This document shows positions 22,199 through 36,246 of a DNA stretch of 64,000 nt, piece by piece. The stretch is from Hippasteria phrygiana. Its lineage: Eukaryota; Echinodermata; Asteroidea; Valvatida; Goniasteridae. The stretch spans positions 620,001 through 684,000 of the forward strand of contig JAZGUH010000328.1 of the NCBI GenBank assembly GCA_037893225.1. Reading direction: 5' to 3'. Within the stretch, counting starts at the first letter, position 1, and each line of letters opens with the position of its first letter. Below the pieces are notes generated by a model. It had not been told where the DNA came from, ran no database searches, and saw only the letters and a program-made list of their open reading frames with translations. The position numbers were made by a program, and so were the translations under genes.

Positions 22199-23165
22199 TT
22201 TGCTATGGTTTAAGAAATCTGCATAACAAACAATACAGACCGCGTGCGTGAGGTCAACTTACCTTTGCTACCATATGGCATTGGTCAAACGTTTTCTCCA
22301 GCAGTCATGATAGCCCTAGCCTGGGCATGCTACAAATAAAAATAAATAAATATACATCTCAGTCTAAATATTGGGTGAAACAATTCAGACAAACTACTTA
22401 CTTGTAAATTTATGAGCCTCAGCGCAACCTATAATTGTAAACATGTTGATAACATGGCGGATAGGCATCTGAAATGTGTATGTGAATAAAAAGACAGCGA
22501 GAGCAAACAAAGAAAAGAAAGACAGAACCCATTTTGTTCTCTATCATGTGTGTAATCATTACTGTGTTTTCTGTGAGATTTCATAGTTCAAAACATGAAA
22601 CATACCTATTTTTAGCGAGTACACTTGGCATATAGGTTCCACTCACTGATCTCTATAGAGATCACTGGTTCCACTCCACTAAATACGGCGCTCATTTTGT
22701 AACCAACATAAAAATAGAAAGGAAGAGCGCCACCTGGTGACGCTCAGGAGTAAGGTGGCAATATTTTTTTCACTGGAAATTAAAGATTAAGACTCCTAGA
22801 ATAATTTTCTTTTCAAATTTATGAGAGTTGAAGGAATTTTTTTTTTTTATACTCCCCTCCCCACAAACCACCCCTAAAATGGTGGCCCATCTCTGGGCCC
22901 AGGTCTAAATGTAGCCCTCCCCCCCGCCTCTATGCCAAATAGACCCACGTATTGGTCATTTTTGTGAATGGAATTCCCCGAGTTGGAAGCCACGGGTCAC
23001 CAATTCTTGATTTCCACAAATATTTCTACAATCAGTCCAATTTATAGGCCCCAGGGACCTCTTATTCAAAATTACTGGAGGGATCACAAAATATTAATGA
23101 GCTCGCGCGCAGTGATTTTCACAGATTTAGTGGCATGCACCCTGCTGATAGAAGTCATAATTATC

Positions 23166-23480
23166 GTGGCCCTAAAGGGACATGCGCGCATTTCTGCGCA
23201 GATTTCTGCGATGTCGTACATTTTTATTGTTTTGCGATAAAATCCGCAATGCGCAGAAAATGTGCGCAGAAAATGTGCGCAGAAAATGTGCGCAGAAAAT
23301 GTGCGCAGAAAATGTGCGCAGAAAATGTGCGCAGAAAATGTGCGCAGAAAATGTGCGCAGAAAATGTGCGCAGAAAATGTGCGCAGAAAATGTGCGCAGA
23401 AAATGTGCGCAGAAAATGTGCGCAGAAAATGTGCGCAGAAAATGTGCGCAGAAAATGTGCGAATGTACCTTCAGGGCCAC
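23166..23480. mobile_element. Inverted-repeat element, unit 6, 16 minisatellite copies
   Basis: 13-mer array at 23250-23461. Confidence 0.75.
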
Positions 23481-23547
23481 AATACATATACGATAGTGCT
23501 GAACCAAATAGGCTAATCTGTTTGTGATTGGGTTTTTATGTTCACAG

Positions 23548-23664
23548 TGGGCCCGTGTCATGAGAGCGTTAATCCGTGTCAGAATGGAGCCACGTGTACG
23601 GGGGTAAACTTCGCAGTAGTCTGCCGGTGCAGCGATGGTTTTGTGGGCGAAAACTGTGAAAGAG
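23548..23664 (+). CDS. EGF-like exon, copy 5 (unit 6)
   Basis: Same translation and splice flanks as copy 1. Confidence 0.7.
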
Positions 23665-24098
23665 GTACCGGTTGGCTATTACAGAAATCAAATTGGAGAA
23701 AGGCTATAAATGGTTCTGAAACAATCAACTGGTTGGGGCGTGCACTAGTTAACTAGTGTTGACATTATTGTACTGCGCAGACATTTTTTCAAACTATACT
23801 ATTAGGCAAGATAAGCCAAAACTCTGAAGAAAAGAGAAATGTCACAAATCGAATTCATTTTGACTTGCTTTATGAATTTAATAATTTTCATTTTACCAAC
23901 TAGTTCATATTTAGAAAATGCCTTTGGTTATTGGCACAACAGGGAAGCAGTAACTTAAGCATGCACTGAATGAAATGCAATAGCTTTGCAATGGATGTTT
24001 ATTGTTAGTGCACCATTATTCTTTTGTTGTTCATAGTGACATGGAATAAACAAAAAACTCTTCATAACCCTAATTACTCACCAACTGAAAGGTCCACC

Positions 24099-26108
24099 AT
24101 GGTTCGCTACAGAAAGGGCATGTTTAAGAGGAAAAAAGCCTATTTTAAAAAAGGCAATGGTCTGACATGTCAGTTGATAAGAGAAAAGGCTGATGTTTCA
24201 TCTTTCTATATCAGACCCACAAATGAACAATTGCAACTGGCCTTTCCCAGAGATGAGCGAGGTTCTTTCTACAACCCACCAGGTGCCAGAACTAATAAAA
24301 CTGTGATGGTGCTGCGACCGAAAATTGAGGAAATAACGCCGATAAGCAGACTCCAAAGGGAAGGAGCCGACAACTTGAACCCAGGCGGCTACAGAATTGT
24401 TCATGTCAACACTACAGTTGAGACAAGTGTTCGAGCTACCCTGGACCATCAGCATGCGAATCCTGACTGTGATGGCTGGCCTCAGCTACAGGCAGAGCAA
24501 GAAACACACTGGGGCCTTGCTGTTTCAGAGGTGCTGTCATGCAACAAGTGCTACTTCTCGACAGGAAGGAAGAAGCTGTACTCAGAGATACCTCAGGTCA
24601 GCAGAGGCCGACGCACTGCAACTCCAAACATGGCCTTTTAGGTTGGTCTCCTCAACCGGGTATTGCAGCCACAGGAGCAAGACGACTTTTGACAGCATTG
24701 GGTACAACTGTTCCTTCAATCAGTGGGCTGCAGAAAACAGCAAGCAAATGTGGGGACATTATTATCAATGAAAATGTTAGATGTATGGCTGAAAAGAGAA
24801 AACTGGTCAAAGGTATTCAAGAATTACAGGGCTATGACAGAGAAAAACCGATTGCTGTCGAATTAGATAGACAATACAATAACCCCTTGAGAAACTGTCG
24901 GGAACAAAACACCATTTGTGCCGGCAACCCAAACTAGGGACGTAGTATGTGAGAATGTAACCACCCAAAAAATGGTAGTAATGTACCACCACGAGAATAA
25001 ACTCTGTAAATGTGAAAATCAAATGTCGGGCAAACACAGCTGTAACAAGTGGTACGAGCACACATATTCTTGTAGTGCTACACGCCCAGCAAATTACAAC
25101 ATGGGGCATGAAAGAGAAGGGGGAATTCAATGTGCCAAGAAACTTCTAGAGTGTAAGGAACCCTTGTTGGCAGAAAGAGTAACAAGCGATGCGGACGGGT
25201 GTATGGCAAAAGGTTTTATGTCTCAGATGAGAATTAAAGCAGGTATCGAGCCAGAACACTTTCTTGACCCACCTTACTTAAATCGATCACTCAGTTCAGC
25301 AATCAGTCGGGCCAAATTCAGTGGTGACATGATGCCTGGTAGAACTAAAAATGAAAAAAAAAAGATACAAGACCGGTTAGGTGACGATGTAAGTCACAGG
25401 GTACAAGCAGAAGCAGGGGCAATCCTCAAGAAATGTGGGAGAAACTTTGCCCAAATGTATGACATGGCTGAACAGGCTGCCTCAACCATTCCCGAATGTT
25501 ACCAAGGTCGCCACAACCTTTGCAAAAAGCGGTCCTTGGTTTGCAATGGCAATAACAGATTTCCCTACCTTCCTGTTCATGTTAGGGGAAAACTGAAAAT
25601 GCTCGAGTCTGACAAGAAACTGCTTTTACTGAAAATTCAGAAGAGAATTGGTCACGAGGCAATGCAAAAAACCAGATATGGGACAAGTACACAAAAAGCA
25701 GAGTCCATGAACCATGCTTTTTCAAGTACTAATCCAAAAGGGACACTAACCTTTTCCAGAAATGCTCTCTCAAGAGACCACAGCGCAGTTCACCTTGTCA
25801 ACAATGGCCATGCCAACTTAATCATCCTCAAGTGTGAAGCTGCAGGTTGTCCTGTTTTGCCAGGATCTGCAGCTGCCAAAAGTCTGGCTGAAATGGACAG
25901 AAAAGAAAAATATCATTCCCAACGGGCTAGGAGCACACATTATAAAATACGAAGGGCAAAGTGTAGGGCACAACGATATAACTTGTACAACTGTGCCAAG
26001 TCATTGTACAAAAAGAAAGGGCAACTGGAACCCAAGTCAGCAATCCCTCCAGATGTGGATTGGCAAAGAATTCAGAGTGAGCACAATTACAGCATACGTT
26101 TCAATTAA
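24099..26108 (+). pseudogene. Mutator-like transposase, copy T7
   Basis: Two fixed frameshifts, 10 A, His and STN type. Confidence 0.85.
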
Positions 26109-26207
26109 AAATGAATTATAAAAGCAAAAAGTGTAGCATCAAAAAATGGTGAGTAATTTCAGTTATCAAACTTAATGGTGAGCCAAAAAGTTCTCCTTAA
26201 TTACATT

Positions 26208-26576
26208 TTAAAGAAGACAATCCTTGTATGGGCCATGGCCCGAACACAAACGGCATCTCTTACAACGAGATCTTGCAGTGTTGATGGCGTGTGGCTCAAG
26301 TGACAGGTGATCAAAATTCACACACAAGGAGTTGTGGCACAGGTGACTGACATCATACCCCCGGGGAAGATCAAGGACTCCAGAATAAACAATGTAAGTC
26401 AACCTGTGCACACGCATCCTTGTGCGTGAATTTGATTTGGAGCCAGGCATGACAACATTAATAATGCCATATTTCTGCTGGACATATCCTGTCCATACCC
26501 TACAATTTTTTCTGCCTCTGTGTACAGTCTTTCTTAAAATCTTGCCTTTAATTAGGGCCTTCCAGATGGAATCCAT
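26208..26576 (-). CDS. His-Cys box endonuclease, copy 7
   Basis: Translation identical to copy 1; the 16-T tract variant lies about 0.65 kb upstream of its ATG. Confidence 0.8.
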   Translation of the reverse strand: MDSIWKALIKGKILRKTVHRGRKNCRVWTGYVQQKYGIINVVMPGSKSNSRTRMRVHRLTYIVYSGVLDLPRGYDVSHLCHNSLCVNFDHLSLEPHAINTARSRCKRCRLCSGHGPYKDCLL

Positions 26577-27543
26577 TTTGCTATGGTTTAAGAAATCTGC
26601 ATAACAAACAATACAGACCGCGTGCGTGAGGTCAACTTACCTTTGCTACCATATGGCATTGGTCAAACGTTTTCTCCAGCAGTCATGATAGCCCTAGCCT
26701 GGGCATGCTACAAATAAAAATAAATAAATATACATCTCAGTCTAAATATTGGGTGAAACAATTCAGACAAACTACTTACTTGTAAATTTATGAGCCTCAG
26801 CGCAACCTATAATTGTAAACATGTTGATAACATGGCGGATAGGCATCTGAAATGTGTATGTGAATAAAAAGACAGCGAGAGCAAACAAAGAAAAGAAAGA
26901 CAGAACCCATTTTGTTCTCTATCATGTGTGTAATCATTACTGTGTTTTCTGTGAGATTTCATAGTTCAAAACATGAAACATACCTATTTTTAGCGAGTAC
27001 ACTTGGCATATAGGTTCCACTCACTGATCTCTATAGAGATCACTGGTTCCACTCCACTAAATACGGCGCTCATTTTGTAACCAACATAAAAATAGAAAGG
27101 AAGAGCGCCACCTGGTGACGCTCAGGAGTAAGGTGGCAATATTTTTTTCACTGGAAATTAAAGATTAAGACTCCTAGAATAATTTTCTTTTCAAATTTAT
27201 GAGAGTTGAATTTTTTTTTTTTTTTTATACTCCCCTCCCCACAAACCACCCCTAAAATGGTGGCCCATCTCTGGGCCCAGGTCTAAATGTAGCCCTCCCC
27301 CCCGCCTCTATGCCAAATAGACCCACGTATTGGTCATTTTTGTGAATGGAATTCCCCGAGTTGGAAGCCACGGGTCACCAATTCTTGATTTCCACAAATA
27401 TTTCTACAATCAGTCCAATTTATAGGCCCCAGGGACCTCTTATTCAAAATTACTGGAGGGATCACAAAATATTAATGAGCTCGCGCGCAGTGATTTTCAC
27501 AGATTTAGTGGCATGCACCCTGCTGATAGAAGTCATAATTATC

Positions 27544-27832
27544 GTGGCCCTAAAGGGACATGCGCGCATTTCTGCGCAGATTTCTGCGATGTCGTACATT
27601 TTTATTGTTTTGCGATAAAATCCGCAATGCGCAGAAAATGTGCGCAGAAAATGTGCGCAGAAAATGTGCGCAGAAAATGTGCGCAGAAAATGTGCGCAGA
27701 AAATGTGCGCAGAAAATGTGCGCAGAAAATGTGCGCAGAAAATGTGCGCAGAAAATGTGCGCAGAAAATGTGCGCAGAAAATGTGCGCAGAAAATGTGCG
27801 CAGAAAATGTGCGAATGTACCTTCAGGGCCAC
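27544..27832. mobile_element. Inverted-repeat element, unit 7, 14 minisatellite copies
   Basis: 13-mer array at 27628-27813. Confidence 0.75.
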
Positions 27833-27899
27833 AATACATATACGATAGTGCTGAACCAAATAGGCTAATCTGTTTGTGATTGGGTTTTTATGTTCACAG

Positions 27900-28016
27900 T
27901 GGGCCCGTGTCATGAGAGCGTTAATCCGTGTCAGAATGGAGCCACGTGTACGGGGGTAAACTTCGCAGTAGTCTGCCGGTGCAGCGATGGTTTTGTGGGC
28001 GAAAACTGTGAAAGAG
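27900..28016 (+). CDS. EGF-like exon, copy 6 (unit 7)
   Basis: Same translation and splice flanks as copy 1. Confidence 0.7.
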
Positions 28017-28450
28017 GTACCGGTTGGCTATTACAGAAATCAAATTGGAGAAAGGCTATAAATGGTTCTGAAACAATCAACTGGTTGGGGCGTGCACTAG
28101 TTAACTAGTGTTGACATTATTGTACTGCGCAGACATTTTTTCAAACTATACTATTAGGCAAGATAAGCCAAAACTCTGAAGAAAAGAGAAATGTCACAAA
28201 TCGAATTCATTTTGACTTGCTTTATGAATTTAATAATTTTCATTTTACCAACTAGTTCATATTTAGAAAATGCCTTTGGTTATTGGCACAACAGGGAAGC
28301 AGTAACTTAAGCATGCACTGAATGAAATGCAATAGCTTTGCAATGGATGTTTATTGTTAGTGCACCATTATTCTTTTGTTGTTCATAGTGACATGGAATA
28401 AACAAAAAACTCTTCATAACCCTAATTACTCACCAACTGAAAGGTCCACC

Positions 28451-30459
28451 ATGGTTCGCTACAGAAAGGGCATGTTTAAGAGGAAAAAAGCCTATTTTAA
28501 AAAAGGCAATGGTCTGACATGTCAGTTGATAAGAGAAAAGGCTGATGTTTCATCTTTCTATATCAGACCCACAAATGAACAATTGCAACTGGCCTTTCCC
28601 AGAGATGAGCGAGGTTCTTTCTACAACCCACCAGGTGCCAGAACTAATAAAACTGTGATGGTGCTGCGACCGAAAATTGAGGAAATAACGCCGATAAGCA
28701 GACTCCAAAGGGAAGGAGCCGACAACTTGAACCCAGGCGGCTACAGAATTGTTCATGTCAACACTACAGTTGAGACAAGTGTTCGAGCTACCCTGGACCA
28801 TCAGCATGCGAATCCTGACTGTGATGGCTGGCCTCAGCTACAGGCAGAGCAAGAAACACACTGGGGCCTTGCTGTTTCAGAGGTGCTGTCATGCAACAAG
28901 TGCTACTTCTCGACAGGAAGGAAGAAGCTGTACTCAGAGATACCTCAGGTCAGCAGAGGCCGACGCACTGCAACTCCAAACATGGCCTTTTAGGTTGGTC
29001 TCCTCAACCGGGTATTGCAGCCACAGGAGCAAGACGACTTTTGACAGCATTGGGTACAACTGTTCCTTCAATCAGTGGGCTGCAGAAAACAGCAAGCAAA
29101 TGTGGGGACATTATTATCAATGAAAATGTTAGATGTATGGCTGAAAAGAGAAAACTGGTCAAAGGTATTCAAGAATTACAGGGCTATGACAGAGAAAAAC
29201 CGATTGCTGTCGAATTAGATAGACAATACAATAACCCCTTGAGAAACTGTCGGGAACAAAACACCATTTGTGCCGGCAACCCAAACTAGGGACGTAGTAT
29301 GTGAGAATGTAACCACCCAAAAAATGGTAGTAATGTACCACCACGAGAATAAACTCTGTAAATGTGAAAATCAAATGTCGGGCAAACACAGCTGTAACAA
29401 GTGGTACGAGCACACATATTCTTGTAGTGCTACACGCCCAGCAAATTACAACATGGGGCATGAAAGAGAAGGGGGAATTCAATGTGCCAAGAAACTTCTA
29501 GAGTGTAAGGAACCCTTGTTGGCAGAAAGAGTAACAAGCGATGCGGACGGGTGTATGGCAAAAGGTTTTATGTCTCAGATGAGAATTAAAGCAGGTATCG
29601 AGCCAGAACACTTTCTTGACCCACCTTACTTAAATCGATCACTCAGTTCAGCAATCAGTCGGGCCAAATTCAGTGGTGACATGATGCCTGGTAGAACTAA
29701 AAATGAAAAAAAAAGATACAAGACCGGTTAGGTGACGATGTAAGTCACAGGGTACAAGCAGAAGCAGGGGCAATCCTCAAGAAATGTGGGAGAAACTTTG
29801 CCCAAATGTATGACATGGCTGAACAGGCTGCCTCAACCATTCCCGAATGTTACCAAGGTCGCCACAACCTTTGCAAAAAGCGGTCCTTGGTTTGCAATGG
29901 CAATAACAGATTTCCCTACCTTCCTGTTCATGTTAGGGGAAAACTGAAAATGCTCGAGTCTGACAAGAAACTGCTTTTACTGAAAATTCAGAAGAGAATT
30001 GGTCACGAGGCAATGCAAAAAACCAGATATGGGACAAGTACACAAAAAGCAGAGTCCATGAACCATGCTTTTTCAAGTACTAATCCAAAAGGGACACTAA
30101 CCTTTTCCAGAAATGCTCTCTCAAGAGACCACAGCGCAGTTCACCTTGTCAACAATGGCCATGCCAACTTAATCATCCTCAAGTGTGAAGCTGCAGGTTG
30201 TCCTGTTTTGCCAGGATCTGCAGCTGCCAAAAGTCTGGCTGAAATGGACAGAAAAGAAAAATATCATTCCCAACGGGCTAGGAGCACACATTATAAAATA
30301 CGAAGGGCAAAGTGTAGGGCACAACGATATAACTTGTACAACTGTGCCAAGTCATTGTACAAAAAGAAAGGGCAACTGGAACCCAAGTCAGCAATCCCTC
30401 CAGATGTGGATTGGCAAAGAATTCAGAGTGAGCACAATTACAGCATACGTTTCAATTAA
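28451..30459 (+). pseudogene. Mutator-like transposase, copy T8, third frameshift
   Basis: Besides the two fixed shifts, the A run at 29706-29714 has 9 A instead of 10. The C-terminal frame stops at 29731, before the catalytic Glu, and resumes as a separate 217-codon frame at 29806. Confidence 0.85.
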
Positions 30460-30558
30460 AAATGAATTATAAAAGCAAAAAGTGTAGCATCCAAAAATGG
30501 TGAGTAATTTCAGTTATCAAACTTAATGGTGAGCCAAAAAGTTCTCCTTAATTACATT

Positions 30559-30927
30559 TTAAAGAAGACAATCCTTGTATGGGCCATGGCCCGAACACAA
30601 ACGGCATCTCTTACAACGAGATCTTGCAGTGTTGATGGCGTGTGGCTCAAGTGACAGGTGATCAAAATTCACACACAAGGAGTTGTGGCACAGGTGACTG
30701 ACATCATACCCCCGGGGAAGATCAAGGACTCCAGAATAAACAATGTAAGTCAACCTGTGCACACGCATCCTTGTGCGTGAATTTGATTTGGAGCCAGGCA
30801 TGACAACATTAATAATGCCATATTTCTGCTGGACATATCCTGTCCATACCCTACAATTTTTTCTGCCTCTGTGTACAGTCTTTCTTAAAATCTTGCCTTT
30901 AATTAGGGCCTTCCAGATGGAATCCAT
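30559..30927 (-). CDS. His-Cys box endonuclease, copy 8
   Basis: Translation identical to copy 1; A-to-C variant at 30492 past its stop. Confidence 0.8.
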   Translation of the reverse strand: MDSIWKALIKGKILRKTVHRGRKNCRVWTGYVQQKYGIINVVMPGSKSNSRTRMRVHRLTYIVYSGVLDLPRGYDVSHLCHNSLCVNFDHLSLEPHAINTARSRCKRCRLCSGHGPYKDCLL

Positions 30928-31894
30928 TTTGCTATGGTTTAAGAAATCTGCATAACAAACAATACAGACCGCGTGCGTGAGGTCAACTTACCTTTGCTAC
31001 CATATGGCATTGGTCAAACGTTTTCTCCAGCAGTCATGATAGCCCTAGCCTGGGCATGCTACAAATAAAAATAAATAAATATACATCTCAGTCTAAATAT
31101 TGGGTGAAACAATTCAGACAAACTACTTACTTGTAAATTTATGAGCCTCAGCGCAACCTATAATTGTAAACATGTTGATAACATGGCGGATAGGCATCTG
31201 AAATGTGTATGTGAATAAAAAGACAGCGAGAGCAAACAAAGAAAAGAAAGACAGAACCCATTTTGTTCTCTATCATGTGTGTAATCATTACTGTGTTTTC
31301 TGTGAGATTTCATAGTTCAAAACATGAAACATACCTATTTTTAGCGAGTACACTTGGCATATAGGTTCCACTCACTGATCTCTATAGAGATCACTGGTTC
31401 CACTCCACTAAATACGGCGCTCATTTTGTAACCAACATAAAAATAGAAAGGAAGAGCGCCACCTGGTGACGCTCAGGAGTAAGGTGGCAATATTTTTTTC
31501 ACTGGAAATTAAAGATTAAGACTCCTAGAATAATTTTCTTTTCAAATTTATGAGAGTTGAAGGAATTTTTTTTTTTTATACTCCCCTCCCCACAAACCAC
31601 CCCTAAAATGGTGGCCCATCTCTGGGCCCAGGTCTAAATGTAGCCCTCCCCCCCGCCTCTATGCCAAATAGACCCACGTATTGGTCATTTTTGTGAATGG
31701 AATTCCCCGAGTTGGAAGCCACGGGTCACCAATTCTTGATTTCCACAAATATTTCTACAATCAGTCCAATTTATAGGCCCCAGGGACCTCTTATTCAAAA
31801 TTACTGGAGGGATCACAAAATATTAATGAGCTCGCGCGCAGTGATTTTCACAGATTTAGTGGCATGCACCCTGCTGATAGAAGTCATAATTATC

Positions 31895-32183
31895 GTGGCC
31901 CTAAAGGGACATGCGCGCATTTCTGCGCAGATTTCTGCGATGTCGTACATTTTTATTGTTTTGCGATAAAATCCGCAATGCGCAGAAAATGTGCGCAGAA
32001 AATGTGCGCAGAAAATGTGCGCAGAAAATGTGCGCAGAAAATGTGCGCAGAAAATGTGCGCAGAAAATGTGCGCAGAAAATGTGCGCAGAAAATGTGCGC
32101 AGAAAATGTGCGCAGAAAATGTGCGCAGAAAATGTGCGCAGAAAATGTGCGCAGAAAATGTGCGAATGTACCTTCAGGGCCAC
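31895..32183. mobile_element. Inverted-repeat element, unit 8, 14 minisatellite copies
   Basis: 13-mer array at 31979-32164. Confidence 0.75.
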
Positions 32184-32250
32184 AATACATATACGATAGT
32201 GCTGAACCAAATAGGCTAATCTGTTTGTGATTGGGTTTTTATGTTCACAG

Positions 32251-32367
32251 TGGGCCCGTGTCATGAGAGCGTTAATCCGTGTCAGAATGGAGCCACGTGT
32301 ACGGGGGTAAACTTCGCAGTAGTCTGCCGGTGCAGCGATGGTTTTGTGGGCGAAAACTGTGAAAGAG
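32251..32367 (+). CDS. EGF-like exon, copy 7 (unit 8)
   Basis: Same translation and splice flanks as copy 1. Confidence 0.7.
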
Positions 32368-32801
32368 GTACCGGTTGGCTATTACAGAAATCAAATTGGA
32401 GAAAGGCTATAAATGGTTCTGAAACAATCAACTGGTTGGGGCGTGCACTAGTTAACTAGTGTTGACATTATTGTACTGCGCAGACATTTTTTCAAACTAT
32501 ACTATTAGGCAAGATAAGCCAAAACTCTGAAGAAAAGAGAAATGTCACAAATCGAATTCATTTTGACTTGCTTTATGAATTTAATAATTTTCATTTTACC
32601 AACTAGTTCATATTTAGAAAATGCCTTTGGTTATTGGCACAACAGGGAAGCAGTAACTTAAGCATGCACTGAATGAAATGCAATAGCTTTGCAATGGATG
32701 TTTATTGTTAGTGCACCATTATTCTTTTGTTGTTCATAGTGACATGGAATAAACAAAAAACTCTTCATAACCCTAATTACTCACCAACTGAAAGGTCCAC
32801 C

Positions 32802-34811
32802 ATGGTTCGCTACAGAAAGGGCATGTTTAAGAGGAAAAAAGCCTATTTTAAAAAAGGCAATGGTCTGACATGTCAGTTGATAAGAGAAAAGGCTGATGTT
32901 TCATCTTTCTATATCAGACCCACAAATGAACAATTGCAACTGGCCTTTCCCAGAGATGAGCGAGGTTCTTTCTACAACCCACCAGGTGCCAGAACTAATA
33001 AAACTGTGATGGTGCTGCGACCGAAAATTGAGGAAATAACGCCGATAAGCAGACTCCAAAGGGAAGGAGCCGACAACTTGAACCCAGGCGGCTACAGAAT
33101 TGTTCATGTCAACACTACAGTTGAGACAAGTGTTCGAGCTACCCTGGACCATCAGCATGCGAATCCTGACTGTGATGGCTGGCCTCAGCTACAGGCAGAG
33201 CAAGAAACACACTGGGGCCTTGCTGTTTCAGAGGTGCTGTCATGCAACAAGTGCTACTTCTCGACAGGAAGGAAGAAGCTGTACTCAGAGATACCTCAGG
33301 TCAGCAGAGGCCGACGCACTGCAACTCCAAACATGGCCTTTTAGGTTGGTCTCCTCAACCGGGTATTGCAGCCACAGGAGCAAGACGACTTTTGACAGCA
33401 TTGGGTACAACTGTTCCTTCAATCAGTGGGCTGCAGAAAACAGCAAGCAAATGTGGGGACATTATTATCAATGAAAATGTTAGATGTATGGCTGAAAAGA
33501 GAAAACTGGTCAAAGGTATTCAAGAATTACAGGGCTATGACAGAGAAAAACCGATTGCTGTCGAATTAGATAGACAATACAATAACCCCTTGAGAAACTG
33601 TCGGGAACAAAACACCATTTGTGCCGGCAACCCAAACTAGGGACGTAGTATGTGAGAATGTAACCACCCAAAAAATGGTAGTAATGTACCACCACGAGAA
33701 TAAACTCTGTAAATGTGAAAATCAAATGTCGGGCAAACACAGCTGTAACAAGTGGTACGAGCACACATATTCTTGTAGTGCTACACGCCCAGCAAATTAC
33801 AACATGGGGCATGAAAGAGAAGGGGGAATTCAATGTGCCAAGAAACTTCTAGAGTGTAAGGAACCCTTGTTGGCAGAAAGAGTAACAAGCGATGCGGACG
33901 GGTGTATGGCAAAAGGTTTTATGTCTCAGATGAGAATTAAAGCAGGTATCGAGCCAGAACACTTTCTTGACCCACCTTACTTAAATCGATCACTCAGTTC
34001 AGCAATCAGTCGGGCCAAATTCAGTGGTGACATGATGCCTGGTAGAACTAAAAATGAAAAAAAAAAGATACAAGACCGGTTAGGTGACGATGTAAGTCAC
34101 AGGGTACAAGCAGAAGCAGGGGCAATCCTCAAGAAATGTGGGAGAAACTTTGCCCAAATGTATGACATGGCTGAACAGGCTGCCTCAACCATTCCCGAAT
34201 GTTACCAAGGTCGCCACAACCTTTGCAAAAAGCGGTCCTTGGTTTGCAATGGCAATAACAGATTTCCCTACCTTCCTGTTCATGTTAGGGGAAAACTGAA
34301 AATGCTCGAGTCTGACAAGAAACTGCTTTTACTGAAAATTCAGAAGAGAATTGGTCACGAGGCAATGCAAAAAACCAGATATGGGACAAGTACACAAAAA
34401 GCAGAGTCCATGAACCATGCTTTTTCAAGTACTAATCCAAAAGGGACACTAACCTTTTCCAGAAATGCTCTCTCAAGAGACCACAGCGCAGTTCACCTTG
34501 TCAACAATGGCCATGCCAACTTAATCATCCTCAAGTGTGAAGCTGCAGGTTGTCCTGTTTTGCCAGGATCTGCAGCTGCCAAAAGTCTGGCTGAAATGGA
34601 CAGAAAAGAAAAATATCATTCCCAACGGGCTAGGAGCACACATTATAAAATACGAAGGGCAAAGTGTAGGGCACAACGATATAACTTGTACAACTGTGCC
34701 AAGTCATTGTACAAAAAGAAAGGGCAACTGGAACCCAAGTCAGCAATCCCTCCAGATGTGGATTGGCAAAGAATTCAGAGTGAGCACAATTACAGCATAC
34801 GTTTCAATTAA
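32802..34811 (+). pseudogene. Mutator-like transposase, copy T9
   Basis: The last copy along the window with the 10-A run and an uninterrupted 396-codon C-terminal frame; STN type. It sits between two 9-A copies. Confidence 0.85.
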
Positions 34812-34910
34812 AAATGAATTATAAAAGCAAAAAGTGTAGCATCAAAAAATGGTGAGTAATTTCAGTTATCAAACTTAATGGTGAGCCAAAAAGTTCTCCT
34901 TAATTACATT

Positions 34911-35279
34911 TTAAAGAAGACAATCCTTGTATGGGCCATGGCCCGAACACAAACGGCATCTCTTACAACGAGATCTTGCAGTGTTGATGGCGTGTGGCTC
35001 AAGTGACAGGTGATCAAAATTCACACACAAGGAGTTGTGGCACAGGTGACTGACATCATACCCCCGGGGAAGATCAAGGACTCCAGAATAAACAATGTAA
35101 GTCAACCTGTGCACACGCATCCTTGTGCGTGAATTTGATTTGGAGCCAGGCATGACAACATTAATAATGCCATATTTCTGCTGGACATATCCTGTCCATA
35201 CCCTACAATTTTTTCTGCCTCTGTGTACAGTCTTTCTTAAAATCTTGCCTTTAATTAGGGCCTTCCAGATGGAATCCAT
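34911..35279 (-). CDS. His-Cys box endonuclease, copy 9
   Basis: Translation identical to copy 1; 16-T tract variant upstream, as in copy 7. Confidence 0.8.
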   Translation of the reverse strand: MDSIWKALIKGKILRKTVHRGRKNCRVWTGYVQQKYGIINVVMPGSKSNSRTRMRVHRLTYIVYSGVLDLPRGYDVSHLCHNSLCVNFDHLSLEPHAINTARSRCKRCRLCSGHGPYKDCLL

Positions 35280-36246
35280 TTTGCTATGGTTTAAGAAATC
35301 TGCATAACAAACAATACAGACCGCGTGCGTGAGGTCAACTTACCTTTGCTACCATATGGCATTGGTCAAACGTTTTCTCCAGCAGTCATGATAGCCCTAG
35401 CCTGGGCATGCTACAAATAAAAATAAATAAATATACATCTCAGTCTAAATATTGGGTGAAACAATTCAGACAAACTACTTACTTGTAAATTTATGAGCCT
35501 CAGCGCAACCTATAATTGTAAACATGTTGATAACATGGCGGATAGGCATCTGAAATGTGTATGTGAATAAAAAGACAGCGAGAGCAAACAAAGAAAAGAA
35601 AGACAGAACCCATTTTGTTCTCTATCATGTGTGTAATCATTACTGTGTTTTCTGTGAGATTTCATAGTTCAAAACATGAAACATACCTATTTTTAGCGAG
35701 TACACTTGGCATATAGGTTCCACTCACTGATCTCTATAGAGATCACTGGTTCCACTCCACTAAATACGGCGCTCATTTTGTAACCAACATAAAAATAGAA
35801 AGGAAGAGCGCCACCTGGTGACGCTCAGGAGTAAGGTGGCAATATTTTTTTCACTGGAAATTAAAGATTAAGACTCCTAGAATAATTTTCTTTTCAAATT
35901 TATGAGAGTTGAATTTTTTTTTTTTTTTTATACTCCCCTCCCCACAAACCACCCCTAAAATGGTGGCCCATCTCTGGGCCCAGGTCTAAATGTAGCCCTC
36001 CCCCCCGCCTCTATGCCAAATAGACCCACGTATTGGTCATTTTTGTGAATGGAATTCCCCGAGTTGGAAGCCACGGGTCACCAATTCTTGATTTCCACAA
36101 ATATTTCTACAATCAGTCCAATTTATAGGCCCCAGGGACCTCTTATTCAAAATTACTGGAGGGATCACAAAATATTAATGAGCTCGCGCGCAGTGATTTT
36201 CACAGATTTAGTGGCATGCACCCTGCTGATAGAAGTCATAATTATC

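Larger units (their letters stand above)
21830..26207 (+). repeat. Array unit 6 (4378 bp)
   Basis: 16 minisatellite copies; T7 has His, STN and 10 A. First member of a two-unit block repeated in units 8+9. Confidence 0.95.
26208..30558 (+). repeat. Array unit 7 (4351 bp)
   Basis: 14 minisatellite copies; T tract at 27211-27226 is 16 T, with GGAA replaced by TTTT at equal length; T8 has STN and the 9-A frameshift; A-to-C at 30492. Matches unit 9. Confidence 0.95.
30559..34910 (+). repeat. Array unit 8 (4352 bp)
   Basis: 14 minisatellite copies; T9 has STN and the 10-A run. Matches unit 6. Confidence 0.95.
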
